Shown piece by piece: positions 9,562 to 18,965 of a stretch of 64,000 bases of DNA (within the stretch, counting starts at the first letter, position 1; the number at the start of each line of letters is the position of its first letter). Position numbers and translations under genes: made by a program. The DNA lies in NCBI RefSeq assembly GCF_009789535.1, contig NZ_WSUT01000001.1, positions 248,001-312,000 of the forward strand, written 5' to 3'. The notes beneath the pieces were generated by a model, which saw only the letters and a program-made list of their open reading frames with translations, was not told the origin of the DNA and made no database searches. This DNA is from Sphingomonas carotinifaciens (GTDB lineage Bacteria > Pseudomonadota > Alphaproteobacteria > Sphingomonadales > Sphingomonadaceae).

Positions 9562-11076
9562 ATGTCGATGCTGCCGACCCGGTGGATCCGGTCCTTCTGC
9601 GCCGCGCCGCTGCGCAACGTTGCGGGCAATACGCTGGCGATCGTCGCATTCGCGATGATCCCGCTGACCGGGATGATGGGGTCCGCGGTCGACATGGGAC
9701 GCAGCTATACCGCCAAGGTCCGCCTGCAACAGGCCTGCGACGCAGGCGCGCTGGCCGGGCGGCGGATCATGGAAGGGGACGTGTTCAACGCCGGCGTTGA
9801 GGCGGAAGCGCGCAAGTTCTTCAACTTCAACTTTCCCGCGGCCAGCTTCCAGGTCGCAAGCTTCACCCCGACCGTCACCCATCCCGATGTCGGCGTGATC
9901 GGCATGGAGGCGAAGACCGCGGTGCCGACCACGATCATGAAGCTGTTCGGCTATGAGCGGCTGCCCATCTCGGTCAGCTGTACCGCGTCCCAGAATTTCG
10001 TGAACACGGACATCGTGCTGGTGCTGGACGTGACCGGATCGATGGCATGGCGGCCGAACGGCGGCGACTGCACGGGATCGTGCGCCTCGTCGGGCGGATC
10101 GCGCATCGCCGGGCTGCGCAAGGCGGTGCTGGCGCTGTATGACGAACTGAAGCCGATGCAGGATCAGCTTGAATCGGCGGGCATGCGGCTGCGCTACGGC
10201 GTGGTGCCGTTTTCCAGCACGGTGAACGTCGGCAAGCTGGTCTATGCGCGCGACCCCAAATTCATTCGTGATCCGGCCAAGTACCGCTACGAGCGATGCG
10301 ACAGCCGCGGGCAGAATTGCAGCTATCCCACGCACACCGAGAACCATTCGGACGCGTGGTTTCGCGCATGGGCAAGCGATGCGAACACGCAACTGGGGTG
10401 CATCGAGGAGCGCGATACCGCCTATATTGCGCCATCCGCGACCTATGCGCCGGATAACGCCTATGATCTCGACATCAACCGGGAACCGTTTTCGGAGGGA
10501 ACCCGCTGGCCACCCTATGATCCGGATGAGCAGCGGGTTTCACGCAGCACCGCATGCCCGTATCCGGCCCGCCGCCTCGCCGACTGGACGCGCAAGGACC
10601 TGAGCGACTATGTCGATGACCTGACTCCGGTCGGTGCGACCTATCACGATATCGGCATGATCTGGGGCGGACGGTTGATCTCGTCCGCGGGCATCTTCGG
10701 CGATAGCCCGACCACCTACAAGAACCTGCCGGTCAATCGCTATGTCATCTTCATGACCGATGGCCAGATGGACCCGTCGATGACCGCCTACAGCGCTTAC
10801 GGCATCGAGCGGTACGATGCGCGCGTATCGGGCAGCACGGGCACCAGCGAGACCCGGTTGGGCAACCTGCACGACACGCGCTTCTCCATCGCCTGCGACC
10901 GGGTGAAGGAGACAGGCGCCAGGATCATCGTCGTCGGCTTCGCCACGTCCCTCGACACCCGCCGCCAGAACTGCGCCAGCGACGGCATGGCGCAGAACGC
11001 GACCGACAATCAGGCGCTGATCGACGTATTCAAGGATATCGGGAAGAAGATCGGCGCGCTGAGGCTTACGCAGTGA
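9562..11076 (+). CDS. TadG-like pilus assembly protein with von Willebrand A domain
   Basis: 504 residues from the ATG at 9562 (a TTG at 9517 would add 15 residues). The N-terminal membrane helix (NTLAIVAFAMIPLTGMMGSAVDMGR) belongs to the Tad-like Flp pilus-assembly family. The segment about 150-500 is a VWA domain with the MIDAS motif DVTGSM and MTDGQMD further on. Several Cys residues between these motifs suggest an exported fold. The family is associated with Flp/Tad pili or other surface structures. It overlaps the next gene by 4 nt (GTGA), so the three genes form one operon. No TadA, TadB, TadC, prepilin peptidase or pilin gene is in this window. Confidence 0.85.
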   Translation: MSMLPTRWIRSFCAAPLRNVAGNTLAIVAFAMIPLTGMMGSAVDMGRSYTAKVRLQQACDAGALAGRRIMEGDVFNAGVEAEARKFFNFNFPAASFQVASFTPTVTHPDVGVIGMEAKTAVPTTIMKLFGYERLPISVSCTASQNFVNTDIVLVLDVTGSMAWRPNGGDCTGSCASSGGSRIAGLRKAVLALYDELKPMQDQLESAGMRLRYGVVPFSSTVNVGKLVYARDPKFIRDPAKYRYERCDSRGQNCSYPTHTENHSDAWFRAWASDANTQLGCIEERDTAYIAPSATYAPDNAYDLDINREPFSEGTRWPPYDPDEQRVSRSTACPYPARRLADWTRKDLSDYVDDLTPVGATYHDIGMIWGGRLISSAGIFGDSPTTYKNLPVNRYVIFMTDGQMDPSMTAYSAYGIERYDARVSGSTGTSETRLGNLHDTRFSIACDRVKETGARIIVVGFATSLDTRRQNCASDGMAQNATDNQALIDVFKDIGKKIGALRLTQ

Positions 11077-11648
11077 CGTCGCGCAGGCTGGTTGGCGATG
11101 CGCGGGGGGCGACGATCGTGGAGTTCGCGCTGATCGTCATGCCGCTCATGATGATCCTGATGGCGGTGCTGGAGTTCGGGCACACGCTGTATGTGCAAGG
11201 GGTGTTGCAGGGCGCGGTGCAGGAGGCGGTGCGATCGGCGAGCCTGGGGGAGGCGAGCGGGACGGCTGTGGATGCGATCGTCACGCGGCGCGTGCAGTCG
11301 CTGGTGCGCGCGACCGACCTGGATTTCGAGCAGAAGGCCTATGACCGTTTCTCCTCGGTCGGCCGGCCGGAAGTGCTGGTGACCGACAATAACGGTAATG
11401 GCCGTTACGATCCCGGCGATTGCTGGCTGGATGCGCGGCCCAACGGCATCTACGACCAGGACGCCGGCCGGATCGGGCTGGGTCGCGGAGACGACATACT
11501 GGTCTATACGGTGGTGGCCAGCGTGCCGCGGCTGGCCCCGCTGACCGGATCGTTCGGCATATCGCCGACCAAGCGGATCACCGCGCAGACAATGATGCGC
11601 AACCAGCCCTATTCCACGCAGGACCCGGTGGCGACGATATGCGGTTGA
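11073..11648 (+). CDS. TadE family pilus assembly protein
   Basis: 191 residues, starting at a GTG that overlaps the stop of the preceding gene. The TadE-like domain is at the N-terminus: RGATIVEFALIVMPLMMIL with the conserved Glu inside the membrane helix, then LEFGHTLYVQGVLQGAVQEA. The C-terminal part is extracytoplasmic. TadE proteins are minor pseudopilin-like parts of Flp pilus machinery. Second gene of a three-gene operon. Confidence 0.85.
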   Translation: MTSRRLVGDARGATIVEFALIVMPLMMILMAVLEFGHTLYVQGVLQGAVQEAVRSASLGEASGTAVDAIVTRRVQSLVRATDLDFEQKAYDRFSSVGRPEVLVTDNNGNGRYDPGDCWLDARPNGIYDQDAGRIGLGRGDDILVYTVVASVPRLAPLTGSFGISPTKRITAQTMMRNQPYSTQDPVATICG

Positions 11649-12268
11649 ATACGCTTTCCCGCGACACGCGCGGCCTGGCGCTGATCGAATTCGCGCTGTC
11701 GCTGCCCGTGCTGCTGGCCCTGGCGCTGACGGGGGTGGAGACGGCCAATTACGTGCTGGCGGTACAGCGCGTGTCGCAGGTCGCCTCCGTCGTGGCGGAT
11801 ACGGCAGGGCGCGGCGCCAACGCGATCGACGATGCGCAGGTGAACGAGATCATGACCGGCGCGCGGATGATCGGCCAGCGCATCGGACTGGGCGCGAACG
11901 GGCGCATCATCCTGTCCGACCTGGAGCAGAGCACCAGCAACACGCAGCGCCAATGGATACGCTGGCAGCGCTGTTCGGGCGCCAAGCGGGTCGATTCCAG
12001 CTATGGCACGCCGGCCGCGATGACGAACAGCACGATGACGGCGATGGGGCCGGCGGGCAACCAGATCGCGGCGCAGCGCAACACCGCGGTGATGTTCGTC
12101 GAGGTGATGTACGACTATCAACCGATCATCGCAGGCGACCTGATCCCGGCGGGCAGCCGGATGATCCGGTCGGTCGCGGCCTATAACGTCCGCCAGCGAA
12201 CCAGCTATGTGCTGGGTAGCGGAGGGTTGAGCGACAGCCAGAAGGCGCTCTGTTCGGTTTACGGGTGA
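11639..12268 (+). CDS. TadE/TadG-family pilus assembly protein
   Basis: 209 residues from the ATG at 11639, which overlaps the preceding gene by 10 nt. The N-terminus repeats the TadE pattern: RGLALIEFALSLPVLLALALTGVE, with Glu in the hydrophobic segment. The remainder is predicted to be exported and contains two Cys (CSGAKR and ALCSVYG) that could pair. It is the third and last gene of the operon and is followed by an inverted repeat. Confidence 0.82.
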   Translation: MRLNTLSRDTRGLALIEFALSLPVLLALALTGVETANYVLAVQRVSQVASVVADTAGRGANAIDDAQVNEIMTGARMIGQRIGLGANGRIILSDLEQSTSNTQRQWIRWQRCSGAKRVDSSYGTPAAMTNSTMTAMGPAGNQIAAQRNTAVMFVEVMYDYQPIIAGDLIPAGSRMIRSVAAYNVRQRTSYVLGSGGLSDSQKALCSVYG

Positions 12269-12269
12269 T

Positions 12270-12287
12270 GACGCGTTTTTCCGCGTC
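12270..12287 (+). terminator. Hairpin after the TadG/TadE operon
   Basis: GACGCG (12270-12275) pairs with CGCGTC (12282-12287) around a TTTTTC loop, starting 2 nt after the stop codon. No U tract follows. The terminator role is inferred from position. Confidence 0.35.
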
Positions 12288-12371
12288 GGTGAAGAAGGCG
12301 GCATAAACCGAACCACTTCGGGGCATTGCGCGTTGGGGGCCTTTCCGCCCATCCATTGCAGGACCTCCGAC

Positions 12372-14162
12372 ATGAGCCAGGCGACCAGCGATTTCTTCGT
12401 TCAGCGGCTGAAGGCCTGGGGCGTGACGCGCATCTATGGCTATCCCGGCGATGGTATCAACGGCGTGCTAGGCGCGCTCCAGCGGGTGGAGGGGACCGAT
12501 AAGGGCATCGAGTTCATCCAGGTTCGCCACGAGGAAATGGCCGCGTTCATGGCGACGGCCCATGCCAAATTCACCGGCGAACTGGGCGTCTGCCTGTCGA
12601 CCGGCGGGCCGGGGGCGACGCATCTGATCACCGGGCTGTACGATGCAAAGGCCGACCATGTGCCCGTTCTGGCGATCGCAGGACAGGCCGAGACGACGGT
12701 GCGGGGCGCCAGTTACCAGCAGGAATTGAACCTGGACCGGATGTTCGCCGACGTCGCCGATTTCGTGCAGGAGGCGGTGGCGCCTGCGCAACTGCGCCAT
12801 CTGGTCGACCGCGGCCTGCGCGTGGCGACCGCACGCAACGGCGTGACCGTGCTGATCCTGCCCAAGGACGTGCAGGACATGGCGTGGGAGGAACCGGCGC
12901 GCGCGCACGGCTTCACCCGGTCCGGCCCCGGTTATACCCGGCCGCGCGTCGTGCCGCATCACGCCGATCTGGCGCGCGCCGCCGCGGTGCTGAACGAGGG
13001 AAAGAAGGTCGCGGTGCTGATCGGCGCGGGCGCGCGCGATGCCGCAAACGAGGTGGTCGCGGTGGCCGAGACGCTGGGCGCGGGCATCGCCAAGGCGTTG
13101 CTGGGCAAGGACGTGGTGCCCGACGACATCCCCTTCGTCACCGGCGCGATCGGGCTGCTCGGGACGCAGCCGTCATCGGACATGATCGAGGGGTGCGACA
13201 CGCTGCTGATGATCGGCACGGGCTTTCCCTGGGCGGAGTTCCTGCCGCCCGACGGGCAGGCGCGTGCGGTGCAGATTGACATCGCGCCCGAGATGCTCGG
13301 CCTGCGCTATCCCGTCGAGGTCAACCTGCACGGCGATGCGGGGGAGACGTTGCGAGCGCTGATGCCGCTGCTGGAGCGCAAGACGGATCGGGCGTGGCAA
13401 AACGGCATCGTCGCCGCGATGGAGAATTGGCACCGGACGCTGAAGGGCCGGGCGATGGCCGATGCCAGCCCGGTCAATCCGCAGCGCGTGGTGTACGAAA
13501 TGTCGCCGCGCCTGCCGGCGAATGCGATCGTGACGTCGGATTCGGGATCGTGCGCCAACTGGTATGCCCGCGACTGGCAGGTGAAGCGCGGGCAGCGCGG
13601 ATCGCTGTCCGGCGGGCTCGCCTCGATGGGGGCGGCGGTGCCCTATGCGATCGCGGCCAAGTTCGCGCATCCGACCAAGCCCGTGGTGGCGCTGGTCGGC
13701 GACGGGGCGATGCAGATGAACAACATGGCCGAACTGATCACCATCCAGAAATACTGGCAACGCTGGGCCGATCCGCGGCTGATCGTGTGCGTGTTCAACA
13801 ACGAGGACCTGAACGAGGTGACGTGGGAACAGCGGATCATGGAGGGCAATCCGCGCTTTCCGACGACGCAGAGCCTGCCGGACGTACCCTATGCCCGCTT
13901 TGCCGAGATGCTGGGGCTGACCGGTATCTTCGTCGATGATCCCGAACAGGTCGGCCCGGCATGGGACCGGGCGCTTGCCGCGGATCGGCCCGTCGTGCTG
14001 GAGGTGAAGACCGATCCCAGCGTCGCACCGCTGCCCCCGCACGTCACGCTGGAACAGGCCAAGGGCTTCCTGTCGTCGATGGTGAAGGGCGACCGCGGCA
14101 CCGCCAGCGTGCTGGCCGATACCGCGCGACAGATCATTGGCGGGGTGCGCGAACGGCTTTGA
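12372..14162 (+). CDS. Thiamine-pyrophosphate-dependent enzyme, pyruvate oxidase / acetolactate synthase-like
   Basis: 596 residues from the ATG at 12372, preceded by AGGACC. Three-domain ThDP fold: N-terminal PYR domain (YGYPGDGINGVLGAL, RHEEMAAFMA with the catalytic Glu), a central nucleotide-binding-like domain (about 190-330) and a C-terminal PP domain with the GDGAMQMNN cofactor motif (about 442-450). It resembles the thiamine-pyrophosphate-requiring proteins related to PoxB. The C-terminal membrane-binding helix of true PoxB is not evident. Substrate is probably pyruvate or another 2-oxo acid; the sequence alone does not decide. Monocistronic. Confidence 0.85.
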   Translation: MSQATSDFFVQRLKAWGVTRIYGYPGDGINGVLGALQRVEGTDKGIEFIQVRHEEMAAFMATAHAKFTGELGVCLSTGGPGATHLITGLYDAKADHVPVLAIAGQAETTVRGASYQQELNLDRMFADVADFVQEAVAPAQLRHLVDRGLRVATARNGVTVLILPKDVQDMAWEEPARAHGFTRSGPGYTRPRVVPHHADLARAAAVLNEGKKVAVLIGAGARDAANEVVAVAETLGAGIAKALLGKDVVPDDIPFVTGAIGLLGTQPSSDMIEGCDTLLMIGTGFPWAEFLPPDGQARAVQIDIAPEMLGLRYPVEVNLHGDAGETLRALMPLLERKTDRAWQNGIVAAMENWHRTLKGRAMADASPVNPQRVVYEMSPRLPANAIVTSDSGSCANWYARDWQVKRGQRGSLSGGLASMGAAVPYAIAAKFAHPTKPVVALVGDGAMQMNNMAELITIQKYWQRWADPRLIVCVFNNEDLNEVTWEQRIMEGNPRFPTTQSLPDVPYARFAEMLGLTGIFVDDPEQVGPAWDRALAADRPVVLEVKTDPSVAPLPPHVTLEQAKGFLSSMVKGDRGTASVLADTARQIIGGVRERL

Positions 14163-14179
14163 GCCGGGCTTTACGGCTC
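14161..14179 (+). terminator. Small hairpin after the ThDP enzyme gene
   Basis: GAGCCG (14161-14166) pairs with CGGCTC (14174-14179) across a 7-nt loop, overlapping the stop codon. It is short and has no U tract. Weak candidate. Confidence 0.3.
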
Positions 14180-14239
14180 GCCACGGCGGAAAGGCTGGCC
14201 TAGCATCGGACGGAAAAATCCGTGGCTGGAGAGTGGTTT

Positions 14240-15112
14240 GTGACGGGATCGATGATCCGGGCGGCGATCATGGCGGGGGCGATGACGATTGCCGGCGCCG
14301 GTTGGGGACAGACGCCGTCCGCCGACGTGCCACCTGGCTACACGCTGCGCTGGGCTGACGAGTTCACGGGCGAAGGGCTGCCCGACCCGGCCCGATGGCG
14401 GTTCGACACCCATGCCAACCGGACGGGCTGGTACAATAACGAGCTGCAATATTATGTGGCCGACCGACTGGAGAATGCGCGGGTGACGAATGGCCGGCTG
14501 GTCATCACCGCGCGTGCCGAAACACTGGCGGCGCCCGATCATGGCGGGCAACGCTACACCTCGGCCCGGTTGATCACGCAGGGGCGGGCGGCGTGGCGCT
14601 ACGGCTTCTTCGAGATCCGGGCGAAATTGCCGTGCGGCGCGGGAAGCTGGCCGGCAATCTGGATGCTGGGCGAGCAGGGCGAATGGCCGGATGGTGGCGA
14701 GATCGACATCATGGAGCATGTCGGCAACGACCGCCATGTCGTGCACAGCACGGTGCACAACCGCGCGACGGCGGGTACCAGCGGCGACGGGGCGAGCATC
14801 ACCCTGCCGAACGCATGCGATGCGTTTCACCGCTACCAGTTGCACTGGACCAGGGATGCACTCGACTTCGCCGTCGATGGCCGCCCGGTGCACCGTTACG
14901 CCAGGGCGGGCAAGGGCACGGCCGGCTGGCCCTATGACGCGCCCCAATATCTGTTGCTGAACCTGGCGATCGGCGGGGACATGGGCGGCCGGGTCGATGA
15001 CGCGATCTTTCCGGCGCGGTTCGAGATCGATTATGTGCGGGTGTACCAGAAGGGCGCCGCTACCGGACCGGAAGCAGCGACGACACCGTCCGCTCCACCT
15101 CATGCGCCATGA
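14240..15112 (+). CDS. Glycoside hydrolase family 16 protein (beta-glucanase-like)
   Basis: 290 residues from GTG 14240, chosen because GGAGAG lies 6 nt upstream; ATG 14252 is the alternative. A signal peptide ends near AGAGWGQTPSA. The GH16 core has WADEFTGEGLPDPARW, NNELQYY and the catalytic motif EIDIME (about 154-159), in which the two Glu act as nucleophile and acid/base. The fold is a jelly roll. Likely substrates are beta-1,3 or mixed-linkage glucans; specificity cannot be read. Exported. Its last 53 nt overlap the 3' end of the convergent GAF gene. Confidence 0.88.
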   Translation: MTGSMIRAAIMAGAMTIAGAGWGQTPSADVPPGYTLRWADEFTGEGLPDPARWRFDTHANRTGWYNNELQYYVADRLENARVTNGRLVITARAETLAAPDHGGQRYTSARLITQGRAAWRYGFFEIRAKLPCGAGSWPAIWMLGEQGEWPDGGEIDIMEHVGNDRHVVHSTVHNRATAGTSGDGASITLPNACDAFHRYQLHWTRDALDFAVDGRPVHRYARAGKGTAGWPYDAPQYLLLNLAIGGDMGGRVDDAIFPARFEIDYVRVYQKGAATGPEAATTPSAPPHAP

Positions 15113-15575
15113 TGACCAGCAATGCCCGGTCGAACGCCATGGTCAGCGGCTTCGTGTCGGCGACACAAACCGCGCCGAGCGCCAGCCCGGCATCGTCCGC
15201 GATCGGCACGCCGGCATAGAAGCGGATAAAGGGGTCGCCCTGCACGCTGCCGAAATCGGCGAAACGGGCATCGGCGCGCGCATCCGGCACGATCAGCGGC
15301 TCGCCATCCTGCTGGATCGTCGTCGCGCAAAAGGCGGTGCTGCGCGGCGTTTCTTCGACGCCGAGGCCGCGCTCGGCCAAAAGGATCTGCGAGCGCCGGT
15401 CGATGATCGAGATCGCCGCATAGGCGGTCTGGTAATGATCGCGCACGATGTCGACGATGCGGTCAAGCTCCTTGCTGCCGCGCATCGCCAGAACACCACT
15501 ATGATCCACGGCCAGCTGACGCCTTTTCTCGGCCGAGAAGGCGTTCAACCATGAACTGACGTACGGGTCCGACAC
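15060..15575 (-). CDS. GAF domain-containing protein
   Basis: 171 residues. GTG 15575 is preferred because AGGAG sits exactly 5 nt upstream; GTG 15581 would add two residues. A single GAF domain fills the protein: AISIIDRRSQILLAERGLG, RSTAFCATTIQQDGEPLIVPD, and IRFYAGVPIADDAGLALGAVCVAD. No output domain is present. It could be a small ligand or redox sensor, or a methionine-sulfoxide-reductase-like GAF; the function is not clear. The 3' end overlaps the convergent GH16 gene. Confidence 0.82.
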   Translation of the reverse strand: MSDPYVSSWLNAFSAEKRRQLAVDHSGVLAMRGSKELDRIVDIVRDHYQTAYAAISIIDRRSQILLAERGLGVEETPRSTAFCATTIQQDGEPLIVPDARADARFADFGSVQGDPFIRFYAGVPIADDAGLALGAVCVADTKPLTMAFDRALLVIMAHEVERTVSSLLPVR

Positions 15576-15747
15576 GTCCACTCCTACCCTGTTCTATCAT
15601 CCACCGCCGCCACGGGAGAAAGGGAGCAGCCAAAGTTTTTTACGCGGATCATCGCGTCAAAACAATATGTTCGGCGCGATGAATAAGAACCGTTTCCAAT
15701 GGTGTTCGCCCGCATTCTGCCGTGAAATCATCGTTAATGCAGGCGCG

Positions 15748-16707
15748 TCAGAAGGAGATCACCACGCTGACATCGTCGCTATAGCTGCCGGGCGGGCGTG
15801 GTGGCTGGTCGGGATTGATCCGGGCGACGAAGGCATGGGCCTGAACCGGGGTCTGGCTGCCGGTGCCCAGGCGCTCGGCGGGCTGGGGATTGCTTTCGTC
15901 CCAGATGGTGACGCCGTCAGGGCGGTAGAGATTATATTGCAAGGCGGCACCGCCCGGGCCGCTCATCGCCCGCCACGGACGCGCGCTTTGCGCGTTTCCA
16001 GCGGTGAAAGCGAGCTTGTAGGCAGTGTCCTTGGTACAATCGGTCATCACCGCGGCGGTTTGCGGTGCGAACTGCTCGACCAGGGCGGCGGTGCCGAACT
16101 GGATGTCGGGCGCGGTGATGCGGCAATCACGGCCGACGACTAGTTTAACCGCGACGGTAACCGTCACCTTGCGCGTTTCCCAGCCCAGGCAAAGAAGGCT
16201 GAGCAGTTGCACGCCGTTGCAGACCTCGTAATCCCAATTGATCGTCAGCGTGTCGGCATAATCGCCGGCCGCGACATTGGCGGCGGCGACGGGCCGGGCG
16301 TAGAGCGGTGCGGTGAAGCTGGTCGCGCCAACGAGCCCGAGCAGCGACAACAAGGTGTCGCTGGCATAGTCGATCGTCGGCGTCTGGTTGAAGCTGAGCG
16401 TCTGGGCGGCATCGGGGGACAGGCGGTACTGGATCGCGTCGCCCGTCGGCCTGACCAGCGTGAAGCCGTTCAGGCTGGTGACGGTGGCCTGCGCCCGCGT
16501 GCGGCTGAGCAGGCCCAGCGCCGCACCGGTACAGGCCAGCCCCGCCGAACCCGATACGGTCGCCACCGCGGTGGCGCGCACATCATAGGACGAGGCGGGG
16601 GTGAAGGTCAGCAGGCCCGAAGAGGGCGTGCACCCGGCCCGCGCAGGCGTGGCGAAAAGCAGGGCGGCGAGCGCGGCGATGAGCCATGCGAGCGGCCTTA
16701 CCGACAT
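15748..16707 (-). CDS. Csu-type spore coat U domain protein, likely pilus tip adhesin
   Basis: 319 residues with a signal peptide (PLAWLIAALAALLFATPARAGC). Two spore-coat-U (SCPU) units are visible: about residues 23-170 (CTPSSGLLTFTPASSYDV) and 175-319 (VVGRDCRITAPDIQFGTAA, ending SYSDDVSVVISF). Two-domain SCPU proteins at the distal end of Csu operons act as tip adhesins (CsuE-like), a role inferred here from position and size. Last gene of the five-gene operon; overlaps the usher gene by 10 nt. Confidence 0.88.
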   Translation of the reverse strand: MSVRPLAWLIAALAALLFATPARAGCTPSSGLLTFTPASSYDVRATAVATVSGSAGLACTGAALGLLSRTRAQATVTSLNGFTLVRPTGDAIQYRLSPDAAQTLSFNQTPTIDYASDTLLSLLGLVGATSFTAPLYARPVAAANVAAGDYADTLTINWDYEVCNGVQLLSLLCLGWETRKVTVTVAVKLVVGRDCRITAPDIQFGTAALVEQFAPQTAAVMTDCTKDTAYKLAFTAGNAQSARPWRAMSGPGGAALQYNLYRPDGVTIWDESNPQPAERLGTGSQTPVQAHAFVARINPDQPPRPPGSYSDDVSVVISF

Positions 16708-18938
16708 GGCACCGCCCCGAGATCGGGCATCGCCGTGGCCGTGGCGGGAAGATCGGCGTTCGCGCGGCAGGCGATGCCGTCACGGCGCAGCACATCGAGC
16801 GCGATGTGGGCGCCGACATCCTCCAGATAGACCACGCCGTCCCACCCGGTCACCGCATCGGGCATGCCCGCGCGGGTGACGCGGCCGCCGGGGGCAAGCG
16901 CGCGGCCGGCGGGGTCGACCAGCTTCAGCGTGACGTTGCGCGATCGCCGGACGGGCAGGCGGACCACCGCCCCGCTGGCGCGGCGGACCGCGAGGCGCGT
17001 CTCCACCTGCGGCGCCACATGATCGACCGACAGTGCCAGCGGATCGATCGAGAAGCGGCTGGGTAGCCACGACACGATGTTGGGGACGAACAGATAGCCG
17101 CGCGCATCGGTGACGCCGATCGTCTGGTTCTCATACGCGACCTTCACCCCGCGCGTGCCGGTCGCGACGACGGCAAAGGCGTCGCTGACCTGATTGGCGG
17201 CAAAGACGCCGTGATCCATCGCGACAAGGGCGCCCGACACGCTGCCCCATGCCGACCGCGCGCCGCCCACCACCGCGCCGCCCGCCTGCACGGTGACCGG
17301 CCGGGCACGCCAGGTCGCGGTGGCCTGGCCATAGGCGGTGCCCGATGCGTCGGTCGCGATATTGGCGTCGACGCCCAGGCCGCCGCTTGCCGGCATCGCG
17401 CGGGCATAGCCGATCTGGTAAAGGTTGCGGCCACCGGTACGGCTGATCCCGGCATTGGCGGCATTGCGACCGAACGGCACGAACAGGCGCAGTTGCGCGC
17501 TGGTGCGCCCGGTCGAGACATCCCGATCGGCGCTGACGAACAGGCTGGCGTGGCCGAACAGCGGCCGGCTGTAGGACAGGCTGGCGATGCGCGCTCGCGC
17601 GCCATCCAGCGCGCGGCCGTCGAGATAGGCGGCACCCAGGCTGCCGTGGCGGCCGAGCGTGACGCTGGCGATGACGCGATCGGCGCGGCGGTTGCGCAGG
17701 GTGCTGCGCAGGTCGAAATCGCCCAGGTCACGAAAGCGCCGATCCCGCTCCTCGTGCAGCGCGGCGATGCTGAATCCCCGCGCGGCATAGCTGTAGCCGA
17801 GGGAATAGCGCATGGCGCCGTTCGAGCGGGCGGCCGACAGCGACAGCGTGCCGATCCGCCAGGGGGCGACGACGGCGCCGATCCCGGCGAGCGCGACCCC
17901 GCCCCCCATCTCGCCATGCGCCTCCAGCGTCAGGCGCTCGGTCGTGCCGCGACGCCACGTGCCGCTGGCGACGAGCGGGCCATAGCCGAAGGAGCGCAGG
18001 CCATAACCGCGGCGGACGAAGCCGATCTCCGCGCCGCCATCGCTCAGGCCGGGACGCAACAGGCTGGCCGAGACGTAGAAGGGGATGGTGGTCGCGATCT
18101 GGCGGCCGACCGCGTCGGTGGTGACGATCGTCGCCTCGCCCGCGCCGTTCACGACCGGAATGTTGTCGAGCAGGAAGCGGCCGGGCTCCACGGTGGCGCT
18201 TTGGCGGCGATAGCCGTCGACGAACAGGTCAACCGCCGATGGCACCGCCGCCTGACCGGCAAACCGCGGCAACGGCATGGTGACGAGATCGGGCCGGATG
18301 CCGAAGTCGCGCGCCACCTGTATCCCGCCCATGCGGATCGCGGTGGTCCAGGGCAGCGCGCGGGTGATGAGGTCGCCCGCCGCCCACCCGAGCGCGCGGT
18401 CCTCGTCGATGCGGCGGATGCTGGTATCATAGCGCAGATAGCCCGCGCCGCTGCGCCACGTGCCGGTGTTGGACAAGGTGCCGGCCGGGCCGAACAGCCG
18501 CTGTTCGGTCCACAGCGCCGCGCTGCTCCGTCCGGCCGCGGTCTGGCCGTAGAGTTCGTAGTTGAGCATCGCGCCCCAGTCCGCGACGCTGGCCATGCGC
18601 GGCGCGCCGGTAGCGGCGATGCGCGCGACGGGCAGGCGATCGGGCGCGATGGTGAGGTGCAGTTGCTGAAGGGCCGCGTCATAGCGCGCGCCGAGATCGG
18701 GGCGGCGGGCGACATCGATCTCGCCCTCGTCCCCCGGCGCCAGCGGCACGCCGTTGCGGCGCAGCGCCTCGGCCGGGACGATCATCGCCTCGCCCGCCAG
18801 TGCCAGCTCGACGACATCGCCGGTCGAGCGGCCGTTGACCACCAGTTCCACGAACAGCTGCTGGCGCGGATCAGCGGCGTGCGCGGGCATCGCCAGCATC
18901 ATGGCCCCGAAAAGGAGCAGAAGAAGCGCCCGGCGCAT
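16698..18938 (-). CDS. Fimbrial outer-membrane usher protein (CsuD-like)
   Basis: 746 residues with a signal peptide (LLLLLFGAMMLAMPAHA). Usher features: N-terminal periplasmic domain QQLFVELVVNGRSTGDVVELAL, a long beta-barrel region, plug-associated VDLFVDGYRRQSATVEPGRFLLDNIPVVNGAGEATIV, and C-terminal domains ending with ARGYLFVPNIVSW. It forms the secretion pore for SCPU subunits in the outer membrane. Slightly shorter than classical FimD (about 850), normal for Csu-type ushers. Fourth gene of the operon. Confidence 0.92.
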   Translation of the reverse strand: MRRALLLLLFGAMMLAMPAHAADPRQQLFVELVVNGRSTGDVVELALAGEAMIVPAEALRRNGVPLAPGDEGEIDVARRPDLGARYDAALQQLHLTIAPDRLPVARIAATGAPRMASVADWGAMLNYELYGQTAAGRSSAALWTEQRLFGPAGTLSNTGTWRSGAGYLRYDTSIRRIDEDRALGWAAGDLITRALPWTTAIRMGGIQVARDFGIRPDLVTMPLPRFAGQAAVPSAVDLFVDGYRRQSATVEPGRFLLDNIPVVNGAGEATIVTTDAVGRQIATTIPFYVSASLLRPGLSDGGAEIGFVRRGYGLRSFGYGPLVASGTWRRGTTERLTLEAHGEMGGGVALAGIGAVVAPWRIGTLSLSAARSNGAMRYSLGYSYAARGFSIAALHEERDRRFRDLGDFDLRSTLRNRRADRVIASVTLGRHGSLGAAYLDGRALDGARARIASLSYSRPLFGHASLFVSADRDVSTGRTSAQLRLFVPFGRNAANAGISRTGGRNLYQIGYARAMPASGGLGVDANIATDASGTAYGQATATWRARPVTVQAGGAVVGGARSAWGSVSGALVAMDHGVFAANQVSDAFAVVATGTRGVKVAYENQTIGVTDARGYLFVPNIVSWLPSRFSIDPLALSVDHVAPQVETRLAVRRASGAVVRLPVRRSRNVTLKLVDPAGRALAPGGRVTRAGMPDAVTGWDGVVYLEDVGAHIALDVLRRDGIACRANADLPATATAMPDLGAVPCR

Positions 18939-18965
18939 GATCGCAGGTCCGGCCCGGCATCGCCG

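Noticed and set aside
12309..12334. CGAAC-N17-CGTT upstream of the ThDP enzyme as an EcfG promoter
   Set aside because: It lacks the first G of the -35 element and there is little supporting context; kept out as too weak.
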